DNA from: Oasisia sp. SBJ-2009
Lineage: Eukaryota; Annelida; Polychaeta; Sabellida; Siboglinidae
Direction: 5' to 3'
DNA length: 64,000 nt
Assembly: GCA_964017155.1 (NCBI GenBank)
Contig: OZ024864.1
Span: 35,260,029-35,324,028, forward strand
Shown: in pieces, positions 42,527 to 55,328 of the stretch
Numbering within the stretch: the stretch's first letter is position 1
How the letters are laid out: each line of letters starts with the position of its first letter
Notes under the pieces: model-generated
The model's input: only the letters and a program-made list of their open reading frames with translations
Databases searched by the model: none
Told to the model about the DNA's origin: nothing
Made by a program: the position numbers and the translations under genes

Positions 42527-43955
42527 GACCTAACTATGAAAACGACCGCCAGCAGCCGCCAAGCTTCTCGTCACTTGTCTTACATACATATACATACACT
42601 ATGTCATAAAATAAAATCACTTGCATTCCTCTAACGAAGAAAATTCACAACAGCAACTCGATCGCAGCTCCCAAAGCAACTCAGGCTCTTCGACCTCGGT
42701 TACCGTAACATCGCTATAAAAGTTAGTTTTACACGAAATAACGTTAGGCGGCGCGCGCGAATATTTATAAACTTTATTTACTGCATTCGCACGCGCGAAA
42801 TAGTTTAATTAATCAAGTTTTCTTATAATATAATTATAATATTTTATTTCATATAGCGCCAAATCCATATTTGTTTGTGGCACTTCACAATATAACGTTA
42901 TTAAAATAGATGCTATCCACAGGTAATATTAAAAAAAAACATTGTCTATTACCCAGGTACCCAGGGGTAGTTATAAAAAAGGTATGGAAATGATGTGTTG
43001 TTCGATGATGTCACACTGTTTATTTTAAGAATATTTCTATAAACATCCCGCGTGTACTGCAAGCTATTATATAAACGATGTTTTTTAACAATAATAACTA
43101 AACAATAACATATAATATTATAAGTTTTAACTGCACCAAAACCTTCTTTTTCTACCACCATATATTTCCCATATTATATTCATATTCTGTTTAAATTTCA
43201 GTGATTTATTGTCCCGATAATTAATACAGTGTCTTGTCGTTACTGGTGGTGGAAATATAATTCATAAATAGAAAAATATATAGCTTCAATAATATTTTCT
43301 TATGCATAATGTGTGTATGTGCTGAATGAAAATTATAGTTACTTCGTAATTATTTTACCATTTTAATTATTTATTACCTTTACCTTAATTTATCACTATT
43401 GTTGTTATGGAATTTGTATGGGTTCTTTTTAATACTGATAGGTCACTTAGTTAATTATATAGACACCTATATATTCATTATTTATTTTGAAATATTATGT
43501 GTGGGTAGTATTCTTCTTATTGTATTTTAAATAGCAGTATTTTGTGAAGTGCCATAACCAATTATGGATGTGGCGTAAATAAAATATTATTATATTATAA
43601 TAAAACTTATAATTCCTGCAAATCATAGTGATGATAATAATTAATTATTATTATATTATTTACAATTAATTAAACTATTTTGCGCGTGCGAATGCAATAA
43701 GTAAAGTTTACAAATATTCGCGCGCACAAACGTGCCATCTAATGGCATTTTGTGTAAGGCTAACTTATTTTAGCGATTTTACGGTACCGGGCAGCGGCAG
43801 ACGAAATTGCCGTCGACATCTGCGTGTTTGTTAGATGGATTTTCTTCGTTAGAGGAATGCAACTTATTTTATTTTATAACGTAGTGTATGTATATGTATG
43901 TAAGATAGGTGAGGAGAAGTTTGGCGGCTGCTGGCGGTCGTTTTCAGAGTTAGGT
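42527..43955. mobile_element. 1.43-kb foldback element
   Basis: The left arm (about 42527-42900) and right arm (about 43530-43955) are inverted copies. Paired strings include AAAACGACCGCCAGCAGCCG / CGGCTGCTGGCGGTCGTTTT (one base differs in spacing), TTCCTCTAACGAAGAAAA / TTTTCTTCGTTAGAGGAA, and the GC-rich GCGCGCGAATATTTATAAAC region. Each arm also contains a CATATAGCGCC or GTGGCGTAAAT LINE-type 3' end pointing outward. The centre (42900-43530) is AT-rich with no coding sequence. Similarity stops at GACCTAAC on the left and GTTAGGTC on the right. No clear target duplication. Confidence 0.85.
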
Positions 43956-44589
43956 CAATCCAACCCGGTCGCCTGTGTGGCATCCGCGCTGTGTCTGTGA
44001 CTGTCCCAACGAATCGACTGGACCACTGTTTCAGTTCTGGTCAATTCAAAGGGTAACAAAAAGACAGCTTACTGATACTGTCTTGCACTGTACTGTTGCT
44101 ACAAGCGTTTGAGGAACCGTGTGGCATATTGCTGTCGCGATTTTGTTGTAAACCGACGTAAGGCACTTTTAGCGAACCGCTTGGCTCTCTGTTATGACAG
44201 CTGAACCAACAGACGACTCTGCGACGTATTACTTTTCCAAAGTGCAGATAGAAGCTGGGTTGTGATTGGTTGCAAGAACCAAGATGGGCCCGTTCATGGT
44301 GTCGGTGATTTAGCTAGATTTTCCCACTTTAAGACCACTTTCTGAGGAAACCACTAATGTGAAAAATTTGATTGTAGATGCAAATGATTAGCTTGTGTAA
44401 ACTCTTTTAGGTGCATAACACCAAACTGTTGCCTTTTTTCACTTAAAAATTGTAATAATACTAATCAGCACTAAATAAATTAAGTATATAAATACTCTAA
44501 ATAATAAATAAATAAGCAAGTAATATTCCTTAGATGTTTTTTTGATAAGACACAATGTGATAACATTAATATTTACTAAAATTGGTAAA
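43956..44589. other. Intergenic, nothing recognised
   Basis: No coding segment or repeat family identified. Confidence 0.4.
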
Positions 44590-45030
44590 TAAATAAGATT
44601 AGATAAATCAATTTTTGAACCTACTACCTTTTCCAGTACAAGAACTGTACAACAAGGATGCTTTTAAGAGTGCCTTAAAGTCATTTATTTTAAAACAATA
44701 TTCTAACCGATGCAGTGACAATATGCGAACTGATAATTTGTGAATTCATCAGTCTAATTCTACATTATTTCTACCTTTTTAAATGACCAATATTAGATTT
44801 ATGTTTTTAACCTTCTATATTTTATTTGTTTATTTATTATGTTATTATTAGTCTGTCTATATGCATTTTGATAATGTAGAGTTAATTTTACTCATACGTT
44901 TAACTAGTTATTTTTTAATGAGTATCTACTCATGTGTAAAGCACCATGAACAGGTTTTCACATTCAGATTCAAAAGACTTTATTGTCCATTTAAAACATC
45001 ACATTAAATAAAGACGGAAATTAGCTAGAT
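44590..45030 (+). mobile_element. LINE 3' tail followed by a repeat fragment
   Basis: About 44628-44700 reads PFPVQELYNKDAFKSALKSF, a LINE tail variant. AT-rich 3' sequence follows, ending in AAAGCACCATGAACAG; a similar end lies at about 62450. An inverse fragment of the 8.4-kb repeat is at 44968-45030. Confidence 0.6.
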
Positions 45031-45949
45031 TGGGCACTATAAGTGTCAGATCATAGTACCGTACAGGCTAAGTGTAACAAGGGTGACATATGACTGATAA
45101 ACTCTCCACAAGTGATTGAATTCCTTTTCTAAGATGGCGACGGAACACACTGAATCGGACATTTTGCGAGATAAAACTGTCTTTAAATCAGTTGTGCACG
45201 AACTTTGATGGCATGAGAACAACAGCAGGAAAAATGTGAATGTCAACCGATCGACCTTGAGCAGTTGCTGAAAATGAAGGACGATCAGAGATCAACCGAC
45301 TCGACTCGACACACGAGTTGAAACCAAGCAGCAGTTGACGACAGAAACACTGTGACCGGTCTCAAACAGCACTCGTTCGCCCACACTGCCGCATCCCGTC
45401 TGTCTACCAGGACCACCATGTCAGCTAACCAACTGACCATGTCAGCTGACCAATTGAGCGGTGAGACAGCATCGAAGAAGCAGACGTTCACAAACTGACC
45501 AGTGAGACATTCACTAACGAGAAGCTATGCATCGACATTCCAGAGGTAGGAATCACCGCAATGCATGATCTACGATGACAACCCCAATTGCAATTGATAA
45601 TGTCAATAAAAGTCACTGAGAGGAACGAATGTATACCTCGACGACCACCTTCCTCGTTACACCGGCGAACTGTTCCACCAGGCACGCACACCCCGAAGAC
45701 AAGAGAATACACAGCACACTGACGGACAACCAACAGCATCATCTACACCGAGAAAACAGAAACTTCCACTCCGATTCACAGACTGACTTCAACAAACTAA
45801 TGCTAAACAATGGCTGACAACAGTAACTGGGCGTAGACCCAACGTACGATATGGATTTAATTCCAATAGATTATGTCAATACTGGTGAGAATGAACTACA
45901 ATATGATGCTAACCTGTGATACTGGTTAATTAGAATGTCATTTTAATGA
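45031..45949. other. Intergenic, unassigned
   Basis: 45060-45110 shares GTGTAACAAGGGTGACAT with 41866. The rest holds short open frames without recognisable features. Confidence 0.35.
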
Positions 45950-46250
45950 AAATGGGACAGACCCAACCATGTGGAACAGCTTGTCCAAGTGTGTGAGATC
46001 AACTGAGACATTGGCTGTTTTCCGAAAACAACTAAAAACTCACCTATTTCTGCCTTGATGACACTGATTTATATTTTATGACACTGCTTGGTTTGAAATT
46101 GTTCTGTTTGAAATTTATATATTTAACTAATTTGTATTCAGATTTAGTCAACACGTCATATTAATTAAATAATTAACACTTTGATTGGTATTTAGTTACT
46201 TAAAAAGTGCTATATTAAGAAACAGACTTATTATTATGTTCAACTCCAAT
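45950..46250 (+). mobile_element. LINE C-terminal tail
   Basis: Reads TMWNSLSKCVRSTETLAVFR then KQLKTHLFLP and a stop. An AT-rich 3' region with AAAAGTGCTATATTAAG follows. Confidence 0.7.
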
Positions 46251-46254
46251 AAGA

Positions 46255-46960
46255 CAATTTGTATGATCACAGTCCAGTAACTGGTCCCATCTTTATTGAT
46301 GACTCATATTGTAAATATTACTCAAATCCACAATGGAGAGGTATCAGCAATACCATTCATGACAAACGTTTAACATTTATTCACTTCAATTCAAGTCTGA
46401 ATGCAAATTTCAAACAAATTGAAAACTACTTCGTTCTTCTGATATGTTATTTGACATAATTCCTATCTCGGAAACATGGCATACTCCTACAACAATGCAA
46501 CAACATAACCTCCCATGTGTAAGTCTTGTAATGTCTGTACAAAAAACACCAGGGGAGGCGGTGTAGCAATTTTTACTGCACGTAAATTGAAAGTGAATCT
46601 CTATCAGTGAATGGCGTCTTTGAATGTATCGCAGTGGAACTGATGAAGGAAAATCAAAACAACAACCACTATAGACTGTAACTACCACACGTCAGGATCC
46701 AACAAACATCTTCTGTGAAAATTTGACAAACATCTTTGGAAACACACAACATGTGGAGATTTTAATGTAGATGTGTTAAGAAATGACAACCACTGAGGTA
46801 CAACACATTTTATAAATGTGTTTTAAATGTGCAGACCTTCCTGGCTGACCAACAGCAAAACATACGTGAACTTTTTATCTTCCTCTGTATCTGCGAGAGG
46901 TCCTGCAGATACCAAGTCACAGTATTAGCGAAAGTTGGTGAATTCTAATGACCAATCAGC
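46255..46960 (+). mobile_element. CR1/L2-like LINE endonuclease fragment
   Basis: In shifting frames the plus strand gives LTFIHFNSSLNANFKQIENY, then a second stretch with SETWHT, NTRGGGVAIFTARKLKVNL (46545-46605) and a GDFNVDVL segment (46755-46780). These are blocks of the APE endonuclease of CR1/L2 LINEs, broken by frameshifts and stops. Confidence 0.75.
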
Positions 46961-47895
46961 TGCTGCCCTGTCCATGCGTGGTGGTCAAGTGGTCAATCCC
47001 AGCCAAGGCTGTCATCTTGCAAGCACATGTGCAGGTGACAAGGTGGTCCCATTGTCAAGAACACCCAGGCACTCAATGTGTGCTTGAAAGTTTCTCGGCA
47101 TCATGGCCTAGCCACAACAAAACGTACGTAACCCCGAAAAACCAGTCACAACTGTGTCCAACCCAACCCTATCATTGATGAGCGAGAACCACTGAAGTCA
47201 CCTTGTCGTATAATTTCTCATTTTGTGGAGCCGACCCTTACCCACTCTGGTTGAATTGTTCGAGCTCAAACAAGACTCGATCTGTGACGACTGTGCCTTT
47301 GTAATATAATAATAAGACTGCTATTGCACCAATAAGACTGTGCTATTGCACTTGAACTATGTAGATAAGCAATGCCATTAATAACAGCGACTACAACATT
47401 TATATACACTATTCTGTATACTGTATATTCCTATGTGATATGGGAGGGCTTATTATAAATTGTTACGTTATGAATTAATTAGTGAGTAGGTGTTTATATC
47501 AGAGATGAGATCAGGAGTGTATAAGATGAGATAAGGAGTGTTTATACCAGGGATGAGATAAGTAGTAGAAAAATGATTCAACTTGCCTTCTATGCACGTT
47601 TTTATTACAAATGAAAATATTTTATATCATAAAACACCACTTTTGTGCCATGCCCCATCGTTCCAAAGTGTTTGTTTTAGTCAAGTGAAGCGCGTAATCC
47701 GATTTGTTTACACTTTTCTAGCGATGTTTATACATCGCCATGTGGGTCTATTCCGCCATGCTGTATACCGTTGGCCAGCGTCACTTTCGCACTGTCTCAT
47801 GGGAGTAATCTCATCTAAATATTTCCGACCGTATCCGAGCCATCCCGATGTAAAGCTGCACCCCGTGCTAACCCCACGGCAACAAAGGCGTGGGT
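46961..47895. other. Intergenic, nothing recognised
   Basis: No supported feature. A duplicated phrase around GAGATGAGATCAGGAGTG / GAGATAAGGAGTG is at 47503-47545. Confidence 0.35.
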
Positions 47896-47899
47896 GATC

Positions 47900-48060
47900 G
47901 GCTTCGTATTGGTCGGCACCGATCACGTGCGTTATATCGCACGTCTCATTGGCTAAACGCTCACTTCCGCGTGGTCTTCGCATAAATTATCTCTCTGAAT
48001 AAATTAGCGTTTACGCATCCGTTCGAGAAAGTGTTTACGTATTCCCACGAGAGATTGATT
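47900..48060 (+). promoter_or_regulatory. Promoter-like region of the Mutator-like transposase gene
   Basis: A GC-richer stretch before the ATG at 48073. It has inverted CCAAT boxes (ATTGG at about 47909 and 47948), an E-box (CACGTG at about 47925-47930) and TATCGCACG. Promoter function is inferred from position only. Confidence 0.35.
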
Positions 48061-48072
48061 GATAGAAGTGAA

Positions 48073-50438
48073 ATGGCAGGCAGGAGAAGGCAAGGAAAGG
48101 AGTATTATGGTGCAGGGAAACTCCAGCGACGCAAGCAGTTGCAATTAGCGCGTGCATCGAAGTCAAAAGATGCAAGTTCCGCTGGACAATTGACGTCGGC
48201 TAGCTCGGCGATTGACAGTATGGCTGCCAGTGTCACTGCCAGCGTCACCCCATCGGCACAGGTATAATACCGTTTTATGTACACATGTAAATAATGATGT
48301 ATTATTGCATAACTGATTTATCAATTGAAATGTCTGACAAGAACTGTCAATATTTATTCAGTGTTACTGTCAAAGGGAGCACCATTAGTAGGACTGGCCT
48401 GCCAACGTTTGGGTAATCCGGCCAGGGTAGGCTGGTGCCTCGATGGGCTTACTCATGCAAGCTGCCGGAAATACTGTGATGGCAAATTGCCATGAATTGT
48501 GTATAAAATCTAGATTAATTTATTTATGCATTCTATATGTAGTAGCTACTGACCAGAGTATTCTACCATGGTAATGTTTTGTATAAATTGACACATTTGT
48601 TCCTAGTTTAGTCAGCCAGCTAGTAATTTCAAATCAAGTTTCAAACTACTACATGTTCATTATTCTTCCCATACGTGCCATCAACATCGGGTACGCCAAC
48701 TTCGGCAACCCAGAGGAAGTTTGACCTGAAGCGTCTACTTCGCGAAACTGGAATTCCGGATGACGAAGCCGAGGCTGATCCAGATGACACAGGCAGTGAC
48801 ATGCTGTCCACAGTCATTGCGAGGGTCAACAAGCTGTCTGACCTTGTTGCAGGGCTGTCGTGCCCCTCATGTCGAAGTAACACCCTTGCTGTCCGCGCCG
48901 TCAACTGTGCACTTGGGTTGGTGTGTCAGCTCCAGACGTACTGCACGTCATGTGATGACATCACCAACACCACACATTCATCTGACCGGATCAGTGGCAC
49001 TGCTGGACACTTGCCATTTGTGGTGACACGTGCTGTTGTGTCAGCGTCGCTTGACATGGGTGTGGGTCACGGCGGCATAGTGAAGCTGTGTCGGTTCCTA
49101 GACATGAACGCTGTGAACCAGACCACCTTTGCTGCGCATAGTAAAGCCATCGTGGAAGCCGGCATGGTGGTAACCAACAACATCCTCACTGATGCTGCGA
49201 AGATCGTTCGGCACATGTACGCACACCAGTCAACCACCAGTGACGCAGCCAGTGATGCTGACGAGGAAGTCGTCGACTTGGCCGTGAGCTTCGATGGCTC
49301 CTGGATGAAGCGCGGCCACACATCGGCGTACGGGATCGGGTGCGTCATAGACACGGTGACAGGACTTGTCCTTGACCTGGCTGTGCTGTCATCGTACTGC
49401 CAGGCTTGTTCGTGTGCCGAGGCACGATGTGGAGACCGAGACACGGCCCAGTTCCAGGCATGGCTGGCTCGACACACTGACTGCAACAGGAACTATCACA
49501 GCGCATCTGGATCTGGTGGCATGGAGGTAGTCGCTGCCGAGATGTTGTGGGACCGCTCTCTGAACCGCGGATTCCGCTACACCACAATGGTCTCGGATGG
49601 CGACTCTAGGACCTTCAACAGGCTGACCGAGATGAAGGTTTACGGCGACGACATCACGATCGTCAAGGAGGAATGCGTCAACCATGTCGCCAAGAGGATG
49701 GGGACGGCACTGAGGAAGCTGACGACGCAAACCAAGACAACGGGGGTGACACTTGGGGGACGCGGAGACGGCAAATTGACGAAGGAGGCCATCAAAGAGC
49801 TGTGCATCTTCTATGACAGAGCCATCAGGTCGCACCGCGATGACTTGGAAGGCATGGAGAATGCTGTCATGGCATCATTTTACCATGTGTCATCGACGGA
49901 TGCCGAGCCACAGCACGACAGATGCCCACAGGGAAAAGACAGCTGGTGTTTTTTTCAGAAAGCACTGGCTGCAGGGAAACAGCCAGGAGACCACAAGGGC
50001 AACATCAGTCATCGGCTGTGCCCAGAAGTTGCCGCCCACGTCAAGCCCGTGTACGTGCGCCTGAGTGACCGTGCTCTGCTGAGCCGCTGTTTGCGCGGTG
50101 CCACGCAAAACCCAAACGAGTCACTCCATGCCAGGGTGTGGGCGAAGTGTCCGAAGACTGGCTTCGTTGGGCTGCAGCGAGTGTTGCTTGCCACCTGCCT
50201 CGCTGTGGCCGAGCTCAACAGCGGAGTGAAGGACACATCAGCACAGCTGTACAGTGCGATGGGCATGACGGCTGGCCCACACCTCGTTGCATCGGGCGAG
50301 AAGGTGGACCGGAAGCGACTCAGGCAGTCACTGCGCCAGACCGAGTCCCGTACAAAGGAGGCCAGGCAGGCACGCAGACTCTACCAGAGTAGCGCTGCAC
50401 GTGCTGGTGCAGCGGACTATGCATCAGGTGCATTCTAG
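48073..50438 (+). CDS. Mutator-like transposase (DDE), apparently intact
   Basis: A first exon (ATG 48073 to about 48261, MAGRRRQGKEYYGAGKLQRR) joins in phase 0 to a 587-codon second exon (from about 48675 to a stop at 50438). Exon 2 has a Cys-rich segment (CPSCRSN ... YCTSC) and then FDGSWMKRGHTSAYGIGC (Asp at about residue 206). It continues with GFRYTTMVSDGDSRTFN (Asp at about 308), EECVNHVAKR (about 332), and a C-terminal region with CPQGKDSWCFFQKALAAGK and NPNESLHARVWAKCPKTGF. This arrangement is that of the Mutator-like transposase domain common in invertebrate genomes. The family cuts and pastes DNA or survives as a domesticated gene. The frame has no stop, unlike the neighbouring relics. 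The apparent 3' splice site at 48674 reads TAC instead of TAG. No terminal inverted repeats were found. Confidence 0.8.
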
Positions 50439-52440
50439 GGTCCCCACACTGATGATGGACACTGACCCTGGTAGTTAGGACAGTGTTGGACACTTATCAC
50501 GTTTTTTTCATTTCGTTTTCACATTTTGTAATTTTTCCAATAATAAATGCATTTTTTCAGATGTATATGAATTGTGTGATTGCAACTTTATACATGATGA
50601 TAATATACAAGGAGTGGTATCATCAAGAAAATGTCTGGTATTTTATAGCTGTGCTACTAGTAGTAACTACACAAACTAGCTATCACGTTTTTCTAGCATA
50701 TCACGTTTTTCTAGCGTATGTATTATTAGCTACATTTACATTATTACTTTTATTTATCCATCACTGAATTACATGATTTGTATATTGGACATCATTGGAG
50801 ATCAGTTATTTAGTTTTGGGTGGAGTTTTTCAGTCATGTATGGTATATATTTGATATGAAATCTACAAGTTCTTTGAATGCCGTTTTCTCAGTTTTACGT
50901 TTTTTGCATAAACCCTATCTTCAAACAACTTTTTCTCAGCTATTTATCAACATATATGCTTGAAACTTCACAGTGTTTATGGTAATAGTATACTATAGGT
51001 AGTGACGTGAAGAATTTGAAGAAAAACAAACACAGTTTTGTTGCAATATCACATAACTACAAAATACCGCCAATAATTTTAGGCTCAAATACGCCCACAT
51101 AGTTAAAAAATCATTAAAAAAAAGTATCTTGTAAAACAAAACAAAAAAGGATGCTACTACCTGTAGATTAGACTACTCTAACTGTGTATGTTTTTTGGGT
51201 GAAATTGGGCCATGGATTATGCTTTAAAAAACTGTGTGAAGAGCTAACATTTATATCCAAGATGGCCACCATTTGGGGGGACGGAAACCCCCTAAAAATC
51301 AAAAAAGTATACACAGTATAGTTTTTTGACATAAGTTACACCAATTTACAACTTTCAGCTCTTTAAGATTATAAATAACAAAAAAAGCCTGAGACCCAGG
51401 TTAGTCCTTAAGTATGCTTAGCAGGAATATGAAGACCCCCAAACCACATGTTCATAATTACCAGTAGCCCAGTTGATGTCTTTGTGTATGCTGCACAGGA
51501 ATTATGAAGACCCCCATTGGTTAATTTGACTGTGTAGTCAGGCTAGCTGAGATATAGAAGATTGTATGAGGAAAGTGACAGGAGTTGGTTGGCAGGATAT
51601 GGGCCTGCAGAGTGTCTGTCTGTGTGTGGTCACACTCCTGTAGTAACTGGCTGGACATCTATGTAGATGTGATTAGCGCAATGGATAGTAATTTTACGGT
51701 ACAATAAAGTGGATTGTAGTTATTTAATCTTGTTTGGACTTCTTTGTTAATTGGTACCTCCCCATTTATCTAGCTGGAACCGCTATGATGGTACTAATCT
51801 TTGTTCAGAAAGAGGAATGTTACATTATTGCACACAAAACACGAGGAGTGACACCCACAGACCAGTGTGAACTTGTGTGAATTGGAAATCAGTGCCTTGA
51901 ATTTGGAGGTGTAATTCAAGGTTTTCAATTATTTCAAGGGATCCCATATTGTCCACGTGGCGGCCACCAGAGAATGAGACACAGCTGTTGAGTGTTGACT
52001 TATGAATACTGTTTGTTGATCACTACAGTTTGCATTCATGTTAAACCTGAACATACGAGGACACTGTTTGTGACATTATGCAATGTAGTGTTTCTGTGCA
52101 TTATTTCAATGAAACACATTTTTTTAATGTGTTGGCTCCTTTCTGTATCCGTTCAATACAATAAAAGTATTCAAATCATATTATGTCTCCCACGATCCTC
52201 ACATTTTAGCTATTGCCACTGCTGAGTGTGTGTGTGTGTGTGGGGGGGGGGGGGGGGTAGCAGAGAGGGGTAGAACATTACCCTCTTCTTCCCCTCATGG
52301 GTATCCAGACTGAATACACAGTGCCAGTCATTGATTCAATATGAGTGAAGCAGCAGCATTTCATGGGAAAATGTCCCAGAAGAATGGGGAGAGAAGAGGC
52401 AAGGTGGAGGGCACAGGTGGCTGCTGCGGGTTCTAAGTGG
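50439..52440. other. Downstream of the transposase gene, nothing recognised
   Basis: Has AATAAA near 50541, a plausible polyadenylation signal for the transposase transcript, then AT-rich unassigned sequence and a short G-run at 52232-52248. Confidence 0.45.
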
Positions 52441-52468
52441 TACTATAAGTGTAAAGAAAAAACGTCCG

Positions 52469-53503
52469 ATGAATCATGATGGAAAAGGTGGCTACAGGTA
52501 AGAGGCTAACAATACTTCCAATGAATCATGATGGAAAAGGTGGCTACAGGTAAGAGGCTAACAATACTTCTGATGAATCATGATGGAAAAGGTGGCTACA
52601 GGTAAGAGGCTAACAATACTTCTGATGAATCATGATGGAAAAGGTGGCTACAGGTAAGAGGCTAACAATACTTCCAATGAATCATGATGGAAAAGGTGGC
52701 TACAGGTAAGAGGCTAACAATACTTCCGATGAATCATGATGGAAAAGGTGGCTACAGGTAAGAGGCTAACAATACTTCCAATGAATCATGATGGAAAAGG
52801 TGGCTACAGGTAAGAGGCTAACAATACTTCTGATGAATCATGATGGAAAAGGTGGCTACAGGTAAGAGGCTAACAATACTTCCAATGAATCATGATGGAA
52901 AAGGTGGCTACAGGTAAGAGGCTAACAATACTTCTGATGAATCATGATGGAAAAGGTGGCTACAGGTAAGAGGCTAACAATACTTCCAATGAATCATGAT
53001 GGAAAAGGTGGCTACAGGTAAGAGGCTAACAATACTTCCAATGAATCATGATGGAAAAGGTGGCTACAGGTAAGAGGCTAACAATACTTCCAATGAATCA
53101 TGATGGAAAAGGTGGCTACAGGTAAGAGGCTAACAATACTTCCAATGAATCATGATGGAAAAGGTGGCTACAGGTAAGAGGCTAACAATACTTCCAATGA
53201 ATCATGATGGAAAAGGTGGCTACAGGTAAGAGGCTAACAATACTTCTGATGAATCATGATGGAAAAGGTGGCTACAGGTAAGAGGCTAACAATACTTCCA
53301 ATGAATCATGATGGAAAAGGTGGCTACAGGTAAGAGGCTAACAATACTTCTGATGAATCATGATGGAAAAGGTGGCTACAGGTAAGAGGCTAACAATACT
53401 TCTGATGAATCATGATGGAAAAGGTGGCTACAGGTAAGAGGCTAACAATACTTCCAATGAATCATGATGGAAAAGGTGGCTACAGGTAAGAGGCTAACAA
53501 TAA
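52469..53503. repeat. 52-bp minisatellite, 20 copies
   Basis: Units start with ATGAATCATGATGGAAAAGG at exact 52-bp spacing from 52469 to 53457 and are almost identical. They differ mainly in two positions at the unit end (TTCCAATG, TTCTGATG, TTCCGATG). Every unit contains GGCTACAG|GTAAGAGG, a strong match to the animal 5' splice-site consensus. The unit length is not a multiple of 3. Confidence 0.97.
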
Positions 53504-53882
53504 TGCCTGACATGAGAATGGTTGTATTTGTATTATTCAGTAACTATTTGTTCCAGTGGCAAAGAAGCATGTATCCAGTTATTAAGGTGTCTCTTTCAAT
53601 GATAATGTCATGTTGCCGTATTTCTTGTGCTCAAGAAGTTACAACTCCATGTTCAGAGGTATGACATCAAATATTCAAACTCACTTGATTGTAAAGTGTG
53701 CCGCTAGCCACACATTGGTTTGAACACACACCATGGTGACTGCTGTAGGAGTTCCACGTTCCCTTCACAGGCCTTCAAAGTTCATCACCTAAGCACTAAT
53801 TTACACCCTAACTGCAGATGGGTGAAAGGTGGGTGACCAGTCTAATTGATAAATGGTTGAACTTGCTGACATGTTGACAGTG

Positions 53883-54225
53883 TCAGTATGGATGTCACGT
53901 TTAGTGCTGTCATTGCAATGCCATCAACCTGTAGTGTCGAAACACAAACATAGCAAGTGATTGTGTCACCAGTGCAAAACTTGTGCTCAGCTCAGTATTT
54001 GTGAATCCTTCTTCTAAGTCGGAGATGGCAACTTTGCACACCACGATGAAACACAATGAATACTTAATGGAACAAAGTTTCGAAGGATCCAGTGTGCCAG
54101 GTGTCACTGTCCTTCGTGGTAGTATGGATGTCACCTACAATGCTGTCATTACAGTGCCATTGACTTGCATTGTCAAAACTCAAACGGAGCCAGTGATTGT
54201 GTCACCAGTGCGACACTTTATTGAT
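53883..54225. repeat. About 100-bp direct repeat pair
   Basis: 53885-53985 and 54120-54222 share AGTATGGATGTCAC, AATGCTGTCATT and AGTGATTGTGTCACCAGTGC. The sequence between is unassigned. Confidence 0.7.
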
Positions 54226-54299
54226 ACAGCAATTAATGCAGATTATATTGTTATTCCATTGAACAGTTTCCTCTGGAGTCTGAGGAAGCCCTGCAGGCC

Positions 54300-54410
54300 C
54301 TAGAAGAGATATTAGCAGGCTCTATATGAGAGATTAGCAGGTTTTAGAAGAGACATTAGCAGGCCCTATAAGAGACATTAGCAGGCCATAGAAGAGACAT
54401 TCACAGACAG
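54300..54410. repeat. Short tandem repeat (AGAGACATTAGCAGGC)
   Basis: About four imperfect copies of a 26-30 bp unit containing AGAGA(C/T)ATTAGCAGG. Confidence 0.8.
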
Positions 54411-54419
54411 GGACACTGA

Positions 54420-54600
54420 GACAGTATCATGGGAAAGTTGCTCATCTTATCACATGGCCAGGCAACTGTGGAGAAAGGCTTCTCCATCAACAAGCAGGTG
54501 ATGGCGAACGTGAAGGAGCTCGTCTTCATAGCCCAGAGACCTATCCACAACCGCCTGCTCAGCACTGGCGGACTGGATGACTGTATGTTTGGACTTTATT
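54420..54600 (+). pseudogene. hAT-type transposase C-terminal fragment
   Basis: Reads MGKLLILSHGQATVEKGFSI then NKQVMANVKELVFIAQR, the hAT dimerisation-region signature (SHG-x-A-x-(V/I)-E-(R/K)-GFS-x-N). The rest of the protein is not recognisable nearby. 3'-truncated. Confidence 0.7.
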
Positions 54601-55328
54601 ACTTCCTGTGTGATAGTTGGAAAAACTGTAGACTAGATTAAGGTGGCAGGGTGGAGACAAAGTCTTGCTGGCTGGACAGTATGTACAAGGAGATGTGTGA
54701 TTTGACCAACCTGTGCTACTAGTCACCAGTTACAACATCCAGCAGGGGTACACACTGGCAGAGACAGAGATGTGGTCATGCCATTCAGAGATCACCATGT
54801 TGGCTCTGGTAGGCCAGTGCGTCGTCACATCAGGTGGTTCAAGAGGTGACATAATGCTACCTTTGACACGTACTCCATCATGGACACCGACAGCTGGCTG
54901 ACAATAGCACAAGAAACTGTTCAGGTGACTGAAGTAAACAAACAGCTTCTGGATGATATAAGAGGGTATGAAATGGTGCTTGGACAACCAGTCTGACCAT
55001 GGAGTGAAGATGACCACACTTGCCACTGACAGACACCCATTATCATCAGAAGGACTCTGTCAGAGGACTACAAACACGTTCTGTTTGGGTGAGGCCACCT
55101 ATCAGTTCAAAAAGCTATATTCCACGGCTGTTCTGCAATATTCAATCTGATGAGGAACAGCCAGAAGAAGACGTGATTGTCACCCACACAGGAGTATTGG
55201 GTTATCAATGTGAACAAAAGCAGAAAGTCTGACAGCCATGAGCCGAAATAGCCAAAAAGAATTTTTTTTTTACTCCCCCTCCCTGAGCCACACTGAGGTG
55301 TTTCAGCCATAAGTGTATGAACATGTCA

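Noticed and set aside
48641..50266. Minus-strand frames over the Mutator-like gene
   Set aside because: Overlap the strong plus-strand transposase frame and contain no recognisable domain.
52469..53503. CRISPR array or coding repeat protein
   Set aside because: No spacers; the 52-bp unit shifts frame each time and has no long open frame.
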